Source: Comamonadaceae bacterium UBA2334 (GTDB lineage Bacteria > Pseudomonadota > Gammaproteobacteria > Burkholderiales > Burkholderiaceae_C). Taken from it: a stretch of 10,278 nucleotides of DNA. Numbering within the stretch: position 1 is the first letter of the stretch; every line of letters begins with the position of its first letter. Below the pieces are notes generated by a model. The model made no database searches, was not told where the DNA came from, and worked only from the letters and a program-made list of their open reading frames with translations. The translations under genes were made by a program, and so were the position numbers. The stretch spans positions 15,377-25,654 of the forward strand of contig DDUQ01000127.1 in NCBI GenBank assembly GCA_002344885.1, written 5' to 3'. Positions 1 to 8,133 of the stretch are shown here, one piece after another.

Positions 1-317
1 GTGTACTGCTCGTGGCCCGGCGCGTCGCCGATGATGAATTTGCGACGCTCGGTGTTGAAGTAGCGGTAAGCCACGTCGATGGTGATGCCCTGTTCACGTT
101 CGGCGCTCAGGCCATCGGTCAGCAGGGCCAGGTCGGTTGCGCCGGCACGTGTGACGCCGGCCAGGTGGTCTTGTAGCACGGCCTTGGTGTCGACCAGCAG
201 GCGGCCGATGAGGGTGCTCTTGCCGTCATCCACCGAGCCGCAGGTGATGAACCGCAAGGCGTTGCCCGTTTGGGATGAAGATGTTGAATGAAAAGTGGCT
301 TCAGCGTTTGTATTCAT
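1..317 (-). CDS. cysN: Sulfate adenylyltransferase subunit 1 (CysN), N-terminal part
   Basis: This is the GTPase subunit of ATP sulfurylase. With CysD it makes adenosine 5'-phosphosulfate (APS) from sulfate and ATP in the cytoplasm, and GTP hydrolysis drives the reaction. About 105 N-terminal residues are present and the gene runs off the left edge. The fragment shows the EF-Tu-type G1 P-loop (GSVDDGKST, about residues 28-36), the G2 region with EREQGITIDVAYRYF, and the G3 motif DAPGHEQYT at the window edge. The ATG at 317 gives MNTNAEATF before the G domain. An overlapping ATG at 322 reads only Met-Gln-stop and is not the start. The gene follows cysD after 27 bases and its ribosome-binding site is weak (AAAGA), which fits reading as the last visible gene of the cys operon. 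Whether a CysC (APS kinase) domain is fused at the C-terminus cannot be seen. Confidence 0.95.
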   Translation of the reverse strand, partial: MNTNAEATFHSTSSSQTGNALRFITCGSVDDGKSTLIGRLLVDTKAVLQDHLAGVTRAGATDLALLTDGLSAEREQGITIDVAYRYFNTERRKFIIGDAPGHEQY

Positions 318-344
318 TGCATTCTTTGCTATTGTTGGTTTGAT

Positions 345-1313
345 TCAGAAATAGCCGTCTTTTTTCCGCTTTTCCATCGAGGCTTCGCTGGTCTTGTCGT
401 CCATGCGGGTGGCACCGCGTTCGCTCACGTCGGCGGCCAGTGTCTCGATGACGATGGCGTCTGCCGTGGCTGCCGTGCTTTCCACCGGGCAGGTGCAGGT
501 GATGTCGCCCACGGTGCGGAAACGCACGTCGCGCACCACCACGGTTTCGCCGTCTTTCGGTGGCGTGAGGTCGGTCACCGGCACCAGCAGGCCTTTGCGC
601 TCCACCACCTCACGCTGGTGGCTGTAGTAAATGCTGGGCAGGGCCACGTGCTCGCGGGCGATGTATTGCCACACATCCAGCTCGGTCCAGTTGCTGATGG
701 GGAACACGCGGAAGTGCTCGCCCGGTTGCAGCCGGGTGTTGAACAGTGTCCACAGCTCGGGGCGCTGGGCCTTGGGCTGCCACTGGCCGAAGCTGTCGCG
801 GTGACTGAAGATGCGTTCTTTGGCGCGGGCCTTTTCTTCGTCGCGGCGGGCGCCGCCAATGAGCGCGTCGAAACGGAATTCCTCAATGGCCTCCAGCAGC
901 GTGACCGACTGGTGCACGTTGCGGCTCTCGCCGGGGTGGGCCAGGCGCACGGTGCCACGGGCCATGGAGTCTTCCACGCTGCGCACGATCAGCTCGGCGC
1001 CCAGCTCCTGGGCGCGGAAATCGCGGAAATCGGTCACTTCGGGGAAGTTGTGGCCGGTGTCGATCATCAGCAGGGGGTAGGGCAGGCCACCCCCTTCGGA
1101 TTTTTTGCCAAAGGCTTTTTCTGCGCACTTGAGCATGACCAGCGAGTCCTTGCCGCCCGAGAACAGCAAGGCGGGGCGCTCGAACACGGCGGCCACTTCG
1201 CGCAGGATGAAGATGGTTTCTTCTTCCAGTGCGTCGAGGTGTGTGTTGTTCAGGGTGTGTGTGTGGGTCATGCCGGGCTGGTTCAACAGGTGTTCGGGTG
1301 TGCGGGCGTTCAT
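345..1313 (-). CDS. cysD: Sulfate adenylyltransferase subunit 2 (CysD)
   Basis: This is the catalytic subunit of ATP sulfurylase (sulfate + ATP -> APS + PPi), a member of the PP-loop ATP pyrophosphatase superfamily. The predicted protein is 322 residues, against about 302 in E. coli. The PP-loop is SGGKDS at residues 52-57. Further family blocks are IDTGHNF (about 94-100), GGARRDEEKARAKERIFS (about 153-170), the substrate block RVFPISNWTELDVWQYI, and the typical end MEKRKKDGYF. I chose the ATG at 1313 because AGGAG stands just upstream and because this ATG overlaps the cysH stop (ATGA, 1310-1313), so the two are probably translationally coupled. A second in-frame ATG at 1271 would remove 14 poorly conserved residues but has no ribosome-binding site. 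A long open frame continues upstream inside cysH and is not coding there. It acts as a heterodimer with CysN, encoded 27 bases downstream. Confidence 0.97.
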   Translation of the reverse strand: MNARTPEHLLNQPGMTHTHTLNNTHLDALEEETIFILREVAAVFERPALLFSGGKDSLVMLKCAEKAFGKKSEGGGLPYPLLMIDTGHNFPEVTDFRDFRAQELGAELIVRSVEDSMARGTVRLAHPGESRNVHQSVTLLEAIEEFRFDALIGGARRDEEKARAKERIFSHRDSFGQWQPKAQRPELWTLFNTRLQPGEHFRVFPISNWTELDVWQYIAREHVALPSIYYSHQREVVERKGLLVPVTDLTPPKDGETVVVRDVRFRTVGDITCTCPVESTAATADAIVIETLAADVSERGATRMDDKTSEASMEKRKKDGYF

Positions 1314-2173
1314 GCGGTCGCTCCTTCTGGTGTGTGTTTGACGTGCAGGCCGCATTCCTTGGCGGCACCGCCTTCCTGGGTGGCTTCCCACCACCAGCGG
1401 CCGGCGCGGAAGTCTTCCCCCAGGCTGATGGCACGTGTGCAGGGCGCACAGCCGATACTGGGGAAGAAGCGGTCGTGCAGCGGGTTGTACGCCACGTTGT
1501 GCAGCTGGATGTAGTGCCACACGTCGCCCCAGGTCCAATTGGCCAGCGGGTTGAACTTGGTGCGGCCCTCAGACGACGCAGAGTTGGCCTGCAGTTCGCT
1601 GGTGTCGATCAGGGGCACCTCGGCACGTGCGCCGGACTGCTCACGGCGCAGGCCGGTGATCCAGGCGCGTTGGCCCGCCAGTGCCCGGGAAAGGGGCTCC
1701 ATTTTGCGGATCTGGCAGCAGGCCTTGCGCAGTTCGATGCTCTGGTACATGGCTGTTGCACCGTGACGGGCCAGAAAGGCGGCCACCGCGTCAGATTTTG
1801 GCGTGTAAACGTGCACCGGCGCTTTACTGGTGGCAACAGTTTGCTCCAGTAGCTGGAGTGTCTCGGTGTGGAGGGCACCGGTCTCCAGCACGAACACGGG
1901 AATGCCCAGGTTCAGCGATTCGATCAGGTGGCTGACTACCACGTCTTCCGCGCCCAGGCTGCTGGCCTGCGTAATGCGAACGGTGCCGTCTGGCTCGGAG
2001 AAGTCGGCGGCTGCCTGGGTCAGCAGGGCGCGGGTTTCAGCCAGTTTGGCGTCGAACGTGGCGCTGGCCCGGGCGTGCAACTGCGTGGCCTTCAGCAAGG
2101 GCGCTGCCGGGGAGGCAACCTCCGCACCGGGCAACGCCGATGTGGTGGGCAAGGCGGAAACGGTATCGCTCAT
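1310..2173 (-). CDS. cysH: Assimilatory APS reductase ([4Fe-4S] CysH type)
   Basis: A 287-residue cytoplasmic enzyme that reduces adenylylated sulfate to sulfite with thioredoxin as the usual donor. The sequence argues for the APS-using, iron-sulfur class rather than the E. coli PAPS reductase. It has the double cysteine C152-C153 in KACCQIRK and the pair C242/C245 in GCAPC, the four ligands that define the [4Fe-4S] APS reductases. The catalytic cysteine is C274 in KECGLH near the C-terminus. Nucleotide-binding blocks are SSLGAEDVVV (71-80), LETGALHTETL (96-106) and GLRREQSGAR (174-183). The first 25 or so residues are Ala/Ser/Pro-rich and probably disordered. GGAGG lies 4-5 bases before the ATG at 2173. 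Both ends overlap neighbours by four bases (DUF934 gene upstream, cysD downstream). This enzyme class makes APS kinase (CysC) unnecessary for assimilation. Confidence 0.95.
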   Translation of the reverse strand: MSDTVSALPTTSALPGAEVASPAAPLLKATQLHARASATFDAKLAETRALLTQAAADFSEPDGTVRITQASSLGAEDVVVSHLIESLNLGIPVFVLETGALHTETLQLLEQTVATSKAPVHVYTPKSDAVAAFLARHGATAMYQSIELRKACCQIRKMEPLSRALAGQRAWITGLRREQSGARAEVPLIDTSELQANSASSEGRTKFNPLANWTWGDVWHYIQLHNVAYNPLHDRFFPSIGCAPCTRAISLGEDFRAGRWWWEATQEGGAAKECGLHVKHTPEGATA

Positions 2174-2565
2174 GCAGCCTCCAGCGTTGACAAGCTGGCA
2201 AAGCGTGGCTGCGGGGCCACGGCATCGCCCTGGTAGGTGGCGTTGGCCTGATCCAACAGCCGCTGGCCCACCGCCAGGCTCTGGCCGTCAGCCAGCACCG
2301 CTTCGGTGAACCCCGTGCGGGCCATTTGAACCAGTTGGTCCACCAGCACGTCGCCGGTGGCGCGGATGGTGCCGGTGAACCCCAGGCGGCGTCGCAGCAG
2401 GAATGCCTGGCTGAACGCGCGCCCATCGGTGAAGGACGGGAAGTGCAGCACCACGGTGTGCACACCCGTCAGGTCGGCGGTGCGCGGGTCGGCATCGTTG
2501 GGCAGCAGCAGGGTCTGGCTGTCGGTGGAAGAGGAGGGCAACTGGGCCTGTTCGAACAGTTTCAT
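2170..2565 (-). CDS. DUF934 protein, sulfite-reduction partner (function not established)
   Basis: A 131-residue protein starting MKLFEQAQL. It belongs to the DUF934 family (COG3749), which is usually encoded directly beside a CysI-type reductase in Proteobacteria and is described as a probable oxidoreductase in sulfite reduction. No biochemical role is established that I know of. Family-like blocks are the Asp/Ala-rich segment before VHTVVLHFPSFTDGRAFS and RRRLGFTGTIRATGDVLVDQLVQMARTGF. It has no cysteines, so it cannot itself hold an iron-sulfur cluster through Cys ligands. It lies 25 bases after cysI and its stop overlaps the cysH ATG (ATGA). No clear ribosome-binding site precedes the ATG at 2565. 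An in-frame ATG at 2598, inside the end of cysI, would add 11 residues and equally lacks one. A role as an accessory or scaffold to CysI is inference from position only. Confidence 0.85.
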   Translation of the reverse strand: MKLFEQAQLPSSSTDSQTLLLPNDADPRTADLTGVHTVVLHFPSFTDGRAFSQAFLLRRRLGFTGTIRATGDVLVDQLVQMARTGFTEAVLADGQSLAVGQRLLDQANATYQGDAVAPQPRFASLSTLEAA

Positions 2566-2590
2566 GGTCGTGGGTCGGTGTGCTGCGTAC

Positions 2591-4456
<1,866 letters not shown>

Positions 4457-4566
4457 CGTGGGGAACCATCAAAAAACGAAATCGATACGTTGGTGTGACT
4501 GGCGTGGAGCAGCACACGGCCGGTTGAATGGGGTGAGAACGAATGGTGTGAACGGGTTGAACGCGG
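4457..4566 (-). promoter_or_regulatory. cysI upstream spacer with GAATGG/TTGAA direct repeats
   Basis: A 110-base spacer between the TSUP gene and cysI. I see no convincing -35/-10 pair and no terminator hairpin. It contains imperfect direct repeats on the plus strand: GAATGGGGTGAGAAC (4526-4540) followed at once by GAATGGTGTGAAC (4541-4553), flanked by GGTTGAA at 4523-4528 and 4555-4561. The region could hold the cysI promoter and an activator site, for example for CysB. Equally, cysI could be read through from the TSUP promoter. The regulatory role is inference. Confidence 0.35.
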
Positions 4567-5358
4567 TCACAGCATGACCAGCTTGGTGCCAGCCCAGGCT
4601 AGCAGCACGGACAACACACCACGGATCAGTCGCTCCGGTGTGCGGGTGATGAGGCGTGACCCCAGCCAGATGCCTGGCAGTGACCCCGCCAGCAATTTGG
4701 CCAGCAAGGACCAATCCACCGAGCCCAGCGAGGCATGGCCGAAGCCTGCCACCAAAGTCAGCGGAACAGCGTAGGCAATGTCGGCCGCGACGATGCGGGG
4801 CAGTGGCAGCAAGGGGTAGAGCAGCAGCAGGGCGGTGACACCGATGGCACCTGCCCCCACCGAGGTGAGCGTGACCAATGTGCCAATGACCGCACCCAGC
4901 AGCAGCGGTAGTGTCCAGTGTCGGGGTTGGGTGGCAGCTGCTTCCTGGCTGGTGGGCAGTGTGCGCGGCAGTTGCTTGCCGCGTGCCGCCTTGTACAGGC
5001 TGGCCGCAGCGGTCAGCAGCAGGGCCACACCGAGTGTCGATGTCATGACCTTCTGCACTGCCGGGTCTGCCGGTCCCACGGTGTGCAGCACCCACAGGGT
5101 CAGCAGGGCGGCTGGAATACTGCCGGCACTCAACGCACCCACCACCCGCCAGGGCACCAGTCGCTGGCGGGTCAGACTGACGGTGCCGCCCAGCTTGGTG
5201 AATGCCGCAAACAGCAAGTCGGTGCCGACCGCGAGGTAGGGCTTCACGCCGAAGAAGAAGATCAGGATGGGCGTCATCAGCGAGCCGCCCCCGACGCCAG
5301 TCAACCCGACGATGAGCCCAACAGCAAACCCCGCAACAATGAAAGCAATGTCATGCAT
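4567..5358 (-). CDS. TSUP (TauE/SafE) family membrane permease, likely sulfite/sulfate exporter
   Basis: A 263-residue hydrophobic inner-membrane protein of the TauE/SafE/YfcA family (TSUP), with about eight predicted membrane spans in two related halves. The first half carries the diagnostic GLTGVGGGSLMTPIL (about 17-31). The second half repeats it as TSVGAGAIGVTALLLLYP. Members export or move sulfite, sulfonates, sulfoacetate or thiosulfate. Standing directly upstream of cysI on the same strand, it most likely relieves sulfite excess or moves another sulfur anion, but the substrate is inferred from context. I chose the ATG at 5358 (MHDIAFIVAGF), which puts the first membrane span at the N-terminus. 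A TTG at 5394 would add 12 residues that do not resemble the family. No strong ribosome-binding site precedes either start. Codon usage and GC content match the neighbouring cys genes. Confidence 0.9.
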   Translation of the reverse strand: MHDIAFIVAGFAVGLIVGLTGVGGGSLMTPILIFFFGVKPYLAVGTDLLFAAFTKLGGTVSLTRQRLVPWRVVGALSAGSIPAALLTLWVLHTVGPADPAVQKVMTSTLGVALLLTAAASLYKAARGKQLPRTLPTSQEAAATQPRHWTLPLLLGAVIGTLVTLTSVGAGAIGVTALLLLYPLLPLPRIVAADIAYAVPLTLVAGFGHASLGSVDWSLLAKLLAGSLPGIWLGSRLITRTPERLIRGVLSVLLAWAGTKLVML

Positions 5359-5382
5359 GGGGCGGGACTGTAGACAGAGACC

Positions 5383-5436
5383 TTCATAATTCAAACTACA
5401 TTTTTTCTATCTGTATATTCTTTTATTGCATATAAA
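5383..5436. promoter_or_regulatory. AT-rich divergent promoter region with a dyad (LysR-type box candidate)
   Basis: This is a sharply AT-rich island in an otherwise GC-rich window, between the divergent TSUP gene and the plus-strand pseudo-receiver gene. At 5422-5436 it contains a perfect 5-5-5 inverted repeat, TTTAT-TGCAT-ATAAA. The inner 13 bases fit the T-N11-A dyad of LysR-type regulators, the family of CysB. A plus-strand promoter candidate is TTCAAA (5390-5395), 18-base spacer, TATATT (5414-5419); the TATAAA at 5431-5436 inside the dyad could also act as a -10. No clean minus-strand promoter for the TSUP gene was recognised, which would fit activator dependence. Binding by CysB is a guess from the neighbouring sulfur genes. 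Confidence 0.4.
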
Positions 5437-5455
5437 GGAGGTGGCATCTCTGTCG

Positions 5456-5488
5456 ATGCCGAAGCGCCTGTGCGAAAGGATGCGTTAG
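5456..5488 (+). CDS. Possible 10-codon leader ORF behind a strong Shine-Dalgarno
   Basis: AAAGGAGGTG at 5434-5443 is the best Shine-Dalgarno match in the window. The first ATG after it (5456) opens MPKRLCERMR and stops at TAG (5486-5488). The frame is the same as the following gene, whose ATG lies 12 bases beyond the stop and has no good ribosome-binding site of its own. The 14-base gap between GGAGG and the ATG is longer than optimal, so translation is uncertain. A GTG at 5441 in the same frame overlaps the Shine-Dalgarno and is not a credible start. It could be a translated leader that feeds ribosomes to the downstream start, or a relic of a longer N-terminus cut by a stop codon. Confidence 0.3.
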   Translation: MPKRLCERMR

Positions 5489-5500
5489 CATTGGCACACA

Positions 5501-6256
5501 ATGACCGACCGCTCCCAAGTTGACCAACGTGATGACGCCTTGCGCGAGGACGTTGTGTTCGACTTCAGCATGGCCGACACCTTGCCACCCGATGCCGAAG
5601 ACGCACTGGCGTTTGCCAAGCTGGACATCGACATTGACCTGGATGCAACAGACCCCAGCACGGTGCCCAGCCCTGCTGAACTTGACGTGCCCCACATTGA
5701 CCTGGATCTCGATGTGCCTGCGCCCGTCGCACCGATGGCTGCTGCCACGGTGGCGCAACCGGGCCCTGTTCTGGACGCCACGCGGATTCAGCCGCCTGAG
5801 TCGGCCTGGCAAAGCACGGAGCGGCGCATCCGTCCATCGTGGACGGACAAGCGCGTGCTCCTGGTCAGCGGCGACGAGTCAGAGCGCATGTATCTGAGGG
5901 CAAGGCTGGCGCTGGTGGGGTGGGTCTGGGTAGACGAGGCCGCCACCACCACGCAGGCGTTGGCTGCATTGGCCGTCCGTCCTTACGCTCTGGCCATTGT
6001 CAACATGGATTCGGTCACCATCGACGGCCACATCATCTCGCGCGAGTTGCGGGGGGGCAATGCAGCAGCGCAGCTGGTTTTCACCTCGCAGCAAGGGGCA
6101 GGTGGGCATCCGCTCAATTTGCTGGACCGCTGGCGCAGGTGGCGTCTGGCGCGTCAGCTGGGTCGTGATGACGCGGCTGAGGTGCTGCTGAAGCCACTGG
6201 TGCCCAACCAGGTGATCGCGCTGCTGTCCCGTCTGACCACCACAGTGGTCACCTGA
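5501..6256 (+). CDS. Receiver-like (CheY-fold) protein with acidic N-terminus and no phospho-acceptor Asp
   Basis: A 251-residue predicted cytoplasmic protein; I do not recognise a named family. Residues 1-115 are low-complexity and acidic, with Asp-alternating runs such as DIDIDLD (42-48) and IDLDLDV (66-72) separated by Pro/Ala-rich linkers, reminiscent of acidic stretches in betaproteobacterial FimV-like proteins. Residues about 117-248 look like a response-regulator receiver. Beta-1 is KRVLLVSGDES, then helix RMYLRARLALVGW, beta-3 ALAIVNMD followed by VTIDG, beta-4 QLVFTS (T195 at the conserved Thr position) and LLKPLVPNQVIALL (K231-P232, the conserved Lys-Pro). The position eight residues before the DG glycine, where the phosphorylated Asp should be, is N168, and the beta-1 acidic pair is S123-G124. 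It is therefore probably a pseudo-receiver that works by protein contact, not phosphorylation. There is no output or kinase domain. The stop lies 15 bases from the convergent mnmC stop. The start is the first ATG after an in-frame TAG. Confidence 0.75.
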   Translation: MTDRSQVDQRDDALREDVVFDFSMADTLPPDAEDALAFAKLDIDIDLDATDPSTVPSPAELDVPHIDLDLDVPAPVAPMAAATVAQPGPVLDATRIQPPESAWQSTERRIRPSWTDKRVLLVSGDESERMYLRARLALVGWVWVDEAATTTQALAALAVRPYALAIVNMDSVTIDGHIISRELRGGNAAAQLVFTSQQGAGGHPLNLLDRWRRWRLARQLGRDDAAEVLLKPLVPNQVIALLSRLTTTVVT

Positions 6257-6271
6257 ACAAGCCGCCGCAGT

Positions 6272-8050
6272 TCAGTTGGGCAGCGCTGAGCGCTTGCGGG
6301 CGTTCTTCAGGGTAAACCGAGCCGGGTCCATGGCTGCTGCGTGCCGCTTGCTGACGGGCAGGGGGGCACCCGTCATGCGCGCGGTCAGCAACTCGGCTGC
6401 CAGCATGGCCAATGTCAAGCCACGTGAGCCCAAGGCACACACGGTCCACAGCCCCGGAACCCGTGGGACCTGCTCGAGTGCGGTGCTGGGTTGCAGAGAC
6501 CCCGGCGCGGGCAGTGCACCGACGCACGGCAGCCGGTCCAGAGACGCGCACCGCACCTGTGCCCATTCAATGGTTTGGCCTGCCTGCGCCTGAGCGGTCA
6601 GCCGCGCATGGGCGTCGGGGTGCATGGCATGCAGGCTGGCGGCATTGCGCGCGTGGGCTTCGGCCGTCACGGTCGTGTTGTCCTGACCCCGCTCATAGGT
6701 GGAGCCCATGGACCACAGGTGCGGCGCAATCGGGTGATCTGCGTCGGTGTAGGCCGGCACAAACACGCCATGCTGGCGCATGGCATGGGGAGCCAGTGGC
6801 TCGCCCTGCAAGGGGGCCAGCGTCATCTGGCCTTTGACCGGGCGCAGTGGGCCTGCGGCAGTGTAGTCGGCCACCCACGGCGCCAACAATGCCCTTGAAC
6901 CATAGGCTGCGGTGACGATCACATGCGGTGCACCGCCCAGGCTGTGGCCTCGGGCGTCCAAAGCCTCCCATGTCACCGCTTCGTTCTGCGAGGCGTGATT
7001 CTGCAAGGTGGCCACATGTGCCGACCATCGGACGCGTAGCCGTCCGCTCGCCCCGGCTTCACGGAGCCATGCCTGAACCAATGCCGAAGGCCGCACCAGT
7101 GCTGCCGGCAGCGTCAGGGTCGGGCCGTCGGGTTCGGCGGACTCATCGTCCGCTGGGGTTGGACCGCCCTTGAGGTTGGTGACCCATGTATGCTGCCAGC
7201 CGCTGCCCTCGGGCACCTGTGATTGCAATTCCCGCAGGTGCATCGGCATACCGATGCGTGACAAGGCCGAAAGTGTGGTGTCGCGAGCGGTGATGTGCTC
7301 ACTCAACATGCCCACCGGCAGGCCCGATGCCCCTTGGGCGGGTCCATCGTGCTGGTCCAGCAACGTGACATGCCAGCCGGCCCGCACCAGGCACAGCGCC
7401 ATCGCAGCACCGGCCAGGCCCGCACCGATCACCACGGCCGCGCTGATCGGTTTCGGGGCTGCGGCATGGACGGGCCACCTGGGTGCGTACACCGCATGGC
7501 ACAGCACCCCGGCTGTTGTGTTTCCTTCAGTGGCCAGCGTGGCCGAGTTTGCAAGCTTGTCCGCATCCGCAGGCAACAGATGCCTGAAACCGGCTGCTGT
7601 CCAGTTGGCCCGGGCGTTGGCATCGGGTGGCACATGCCAGGTGATGCGGGCATCTGTGGCGCTCAGGCGGGCGATCCAGCCTGGCAGCCGTGGATGGTCA
7701 GAGGCATGCCCGATCCAGACCTGCGATGCGGTGCACACGCTGTCAGGCACCGTGGCATCCAGTGGCCCGATGCCCAACACCAGTTGAAGATGCCCGAGTC
7801 GCAGCGGTTGAAAGCCCGGTGCCAGTTCGGTGGGCCATGCAGGCGGCACCGGTAAACCCAGTGCCCCAGGCAGATGGACGAGGATGGCAGCCAGATGCGC
7901 GGGTGAGGTGAGCCACATGACGTGCAGTGGGCCTTCAACCATGCCAGGTGGTGCTGCGCGCGGGGCTTCTGACAGCCCGGACGCAAGCCAGCGCAAGGCA
8001 GGCTTCACGCAGTGGTCCTCACCGTCTCCGGTCAGAATGAGCCAGGTCAT
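6272..8050 (-). CDS. mnmC: MnmC-type tRNA-modifying FAD oxidoreductase with degenerate methyltransferase half
   Basis: A 592-residue protein. The C-terminal part (about 203-592) is a good match to the MnmC oxidoreductase, which removes the carboxymethyl group from cmnm5s2U34 in tRNA wobble positions using FAD. It shows the dinucleotide motif VIGAGLAGA (207-215), GASGLPVG (240-247), LRPVKGQM (402-409), the block SMGSTYERG (447-455), RCASLDRLPCVGALP (500-514) and the ending ALGSRGLTLAMLAAELLTA. The N-terminal 200 residues align in order with the second two-thirds of the MnmD methyltransferase half (ending in CHAVYAPRWP), but the SAM-binding glycine motif and the DGF-x-P motif are not recognisable. 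Family length is usually 620-670. I chose the ATG at 8050; the frame stays open to 8317, but that extension covers the yggX terminator and part of yggX and has no family similarity. No ribosome-binding site is evident at 8050, so the start is uncertain. Confidence 0.85.
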   Translation of the reverse strand: MTWLILTGDGEDHCVKPALRWLASGLSEAPRAAPPGMVEGPLHVMWLTSPAHLAAILVHLPGALGLPVPPAWPTELAPGFQPLRLGHLQLVLGIGPLDATVPDSVCTASQVWIGHASDHPRLPGWIARLSATDARITWHVPPDANARANWTAAGFRHLLPADADKLANSATLATEGNTTAGVLCHAVYAPRWPVHAAAPKPISAAVVIGAGLAGAAMALCLVRAGWHVTLLDQHDGPAQGASGLPVGMLSEHITARDTTLSALSRIGMPMHLRELQSQVPEGSGWQHTWVTNLKGGPTPADDESAEPDGPTLTLPAALVRPSALVQAWLREAGASGRLRVRWSAHVATLQNHASQNEAVTWEALDARGHSLGGAPHVIVTAAYGSRALLAPWVADYTAAGPLRPVKGQMTLAPLQGEPLAPHAMRQHGVFVPAYTDADHPIAPHLWSMGSTYERGQDNTTVTAEAHARNAASLHAMHPDAHARLTAQAQAGQTIEWAQVRCASLDRLPCVGALPAPGSLQPSTALEQVPRVPGLWTVCALGSRGLTLAMLAAELLTARMTGAPLPVSKRHAAAMDPARFTLKNARKRSALPN

Positions 8051-8087
8051 GGAGCGTGCTTGCCGTGTTGTGCCGATGCGTGGACGT

Positions 8088-8115
8088 AAAAAAAGGCGTG
8101 CTGACACGCACGCCT
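8088..8115 (-). terminator. Intrinsic terminator after yggX
   Basis: Read on the minus strand, an 8-bp perfect stem AGGCGTGC / GCACGCCT (8094-8101 with 8108-8115) encloses a 6-base loop and is followed by seven T residues (A tract at 8088-8094 on the plus strand). It begins 18 bases after the yggX stop and ends 37 bases before the mnmC start, so it should end the fpr-yggX transcript. Confidence 0.88.
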
Positions 8116-8133
8116 GGGTGAAGGAGCCTGCGG

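Noticed and set aside
288..1514. 408-residue open frame on the plus strand opposite cysD and the end of cysH
   Set aside because: It is antisense to well-supported cysD and cysH, has His/Gly/Val-rich composition typical of the reverse frame of GC-rich genes, and shows no recognisable motif.
4457..4566. Riboswitch or attenuator upstream of cysI
   Set aside because: No stable hairpin followed by a T run and no recognisable SAM or other riboswitch core in the 110-base spacer.
6257..6271. Terminator between the convergent pseudo-receiver and mnmC genes
   Set aside because: Only 15 bases separate the stops and no hairpin with a T run is present there.
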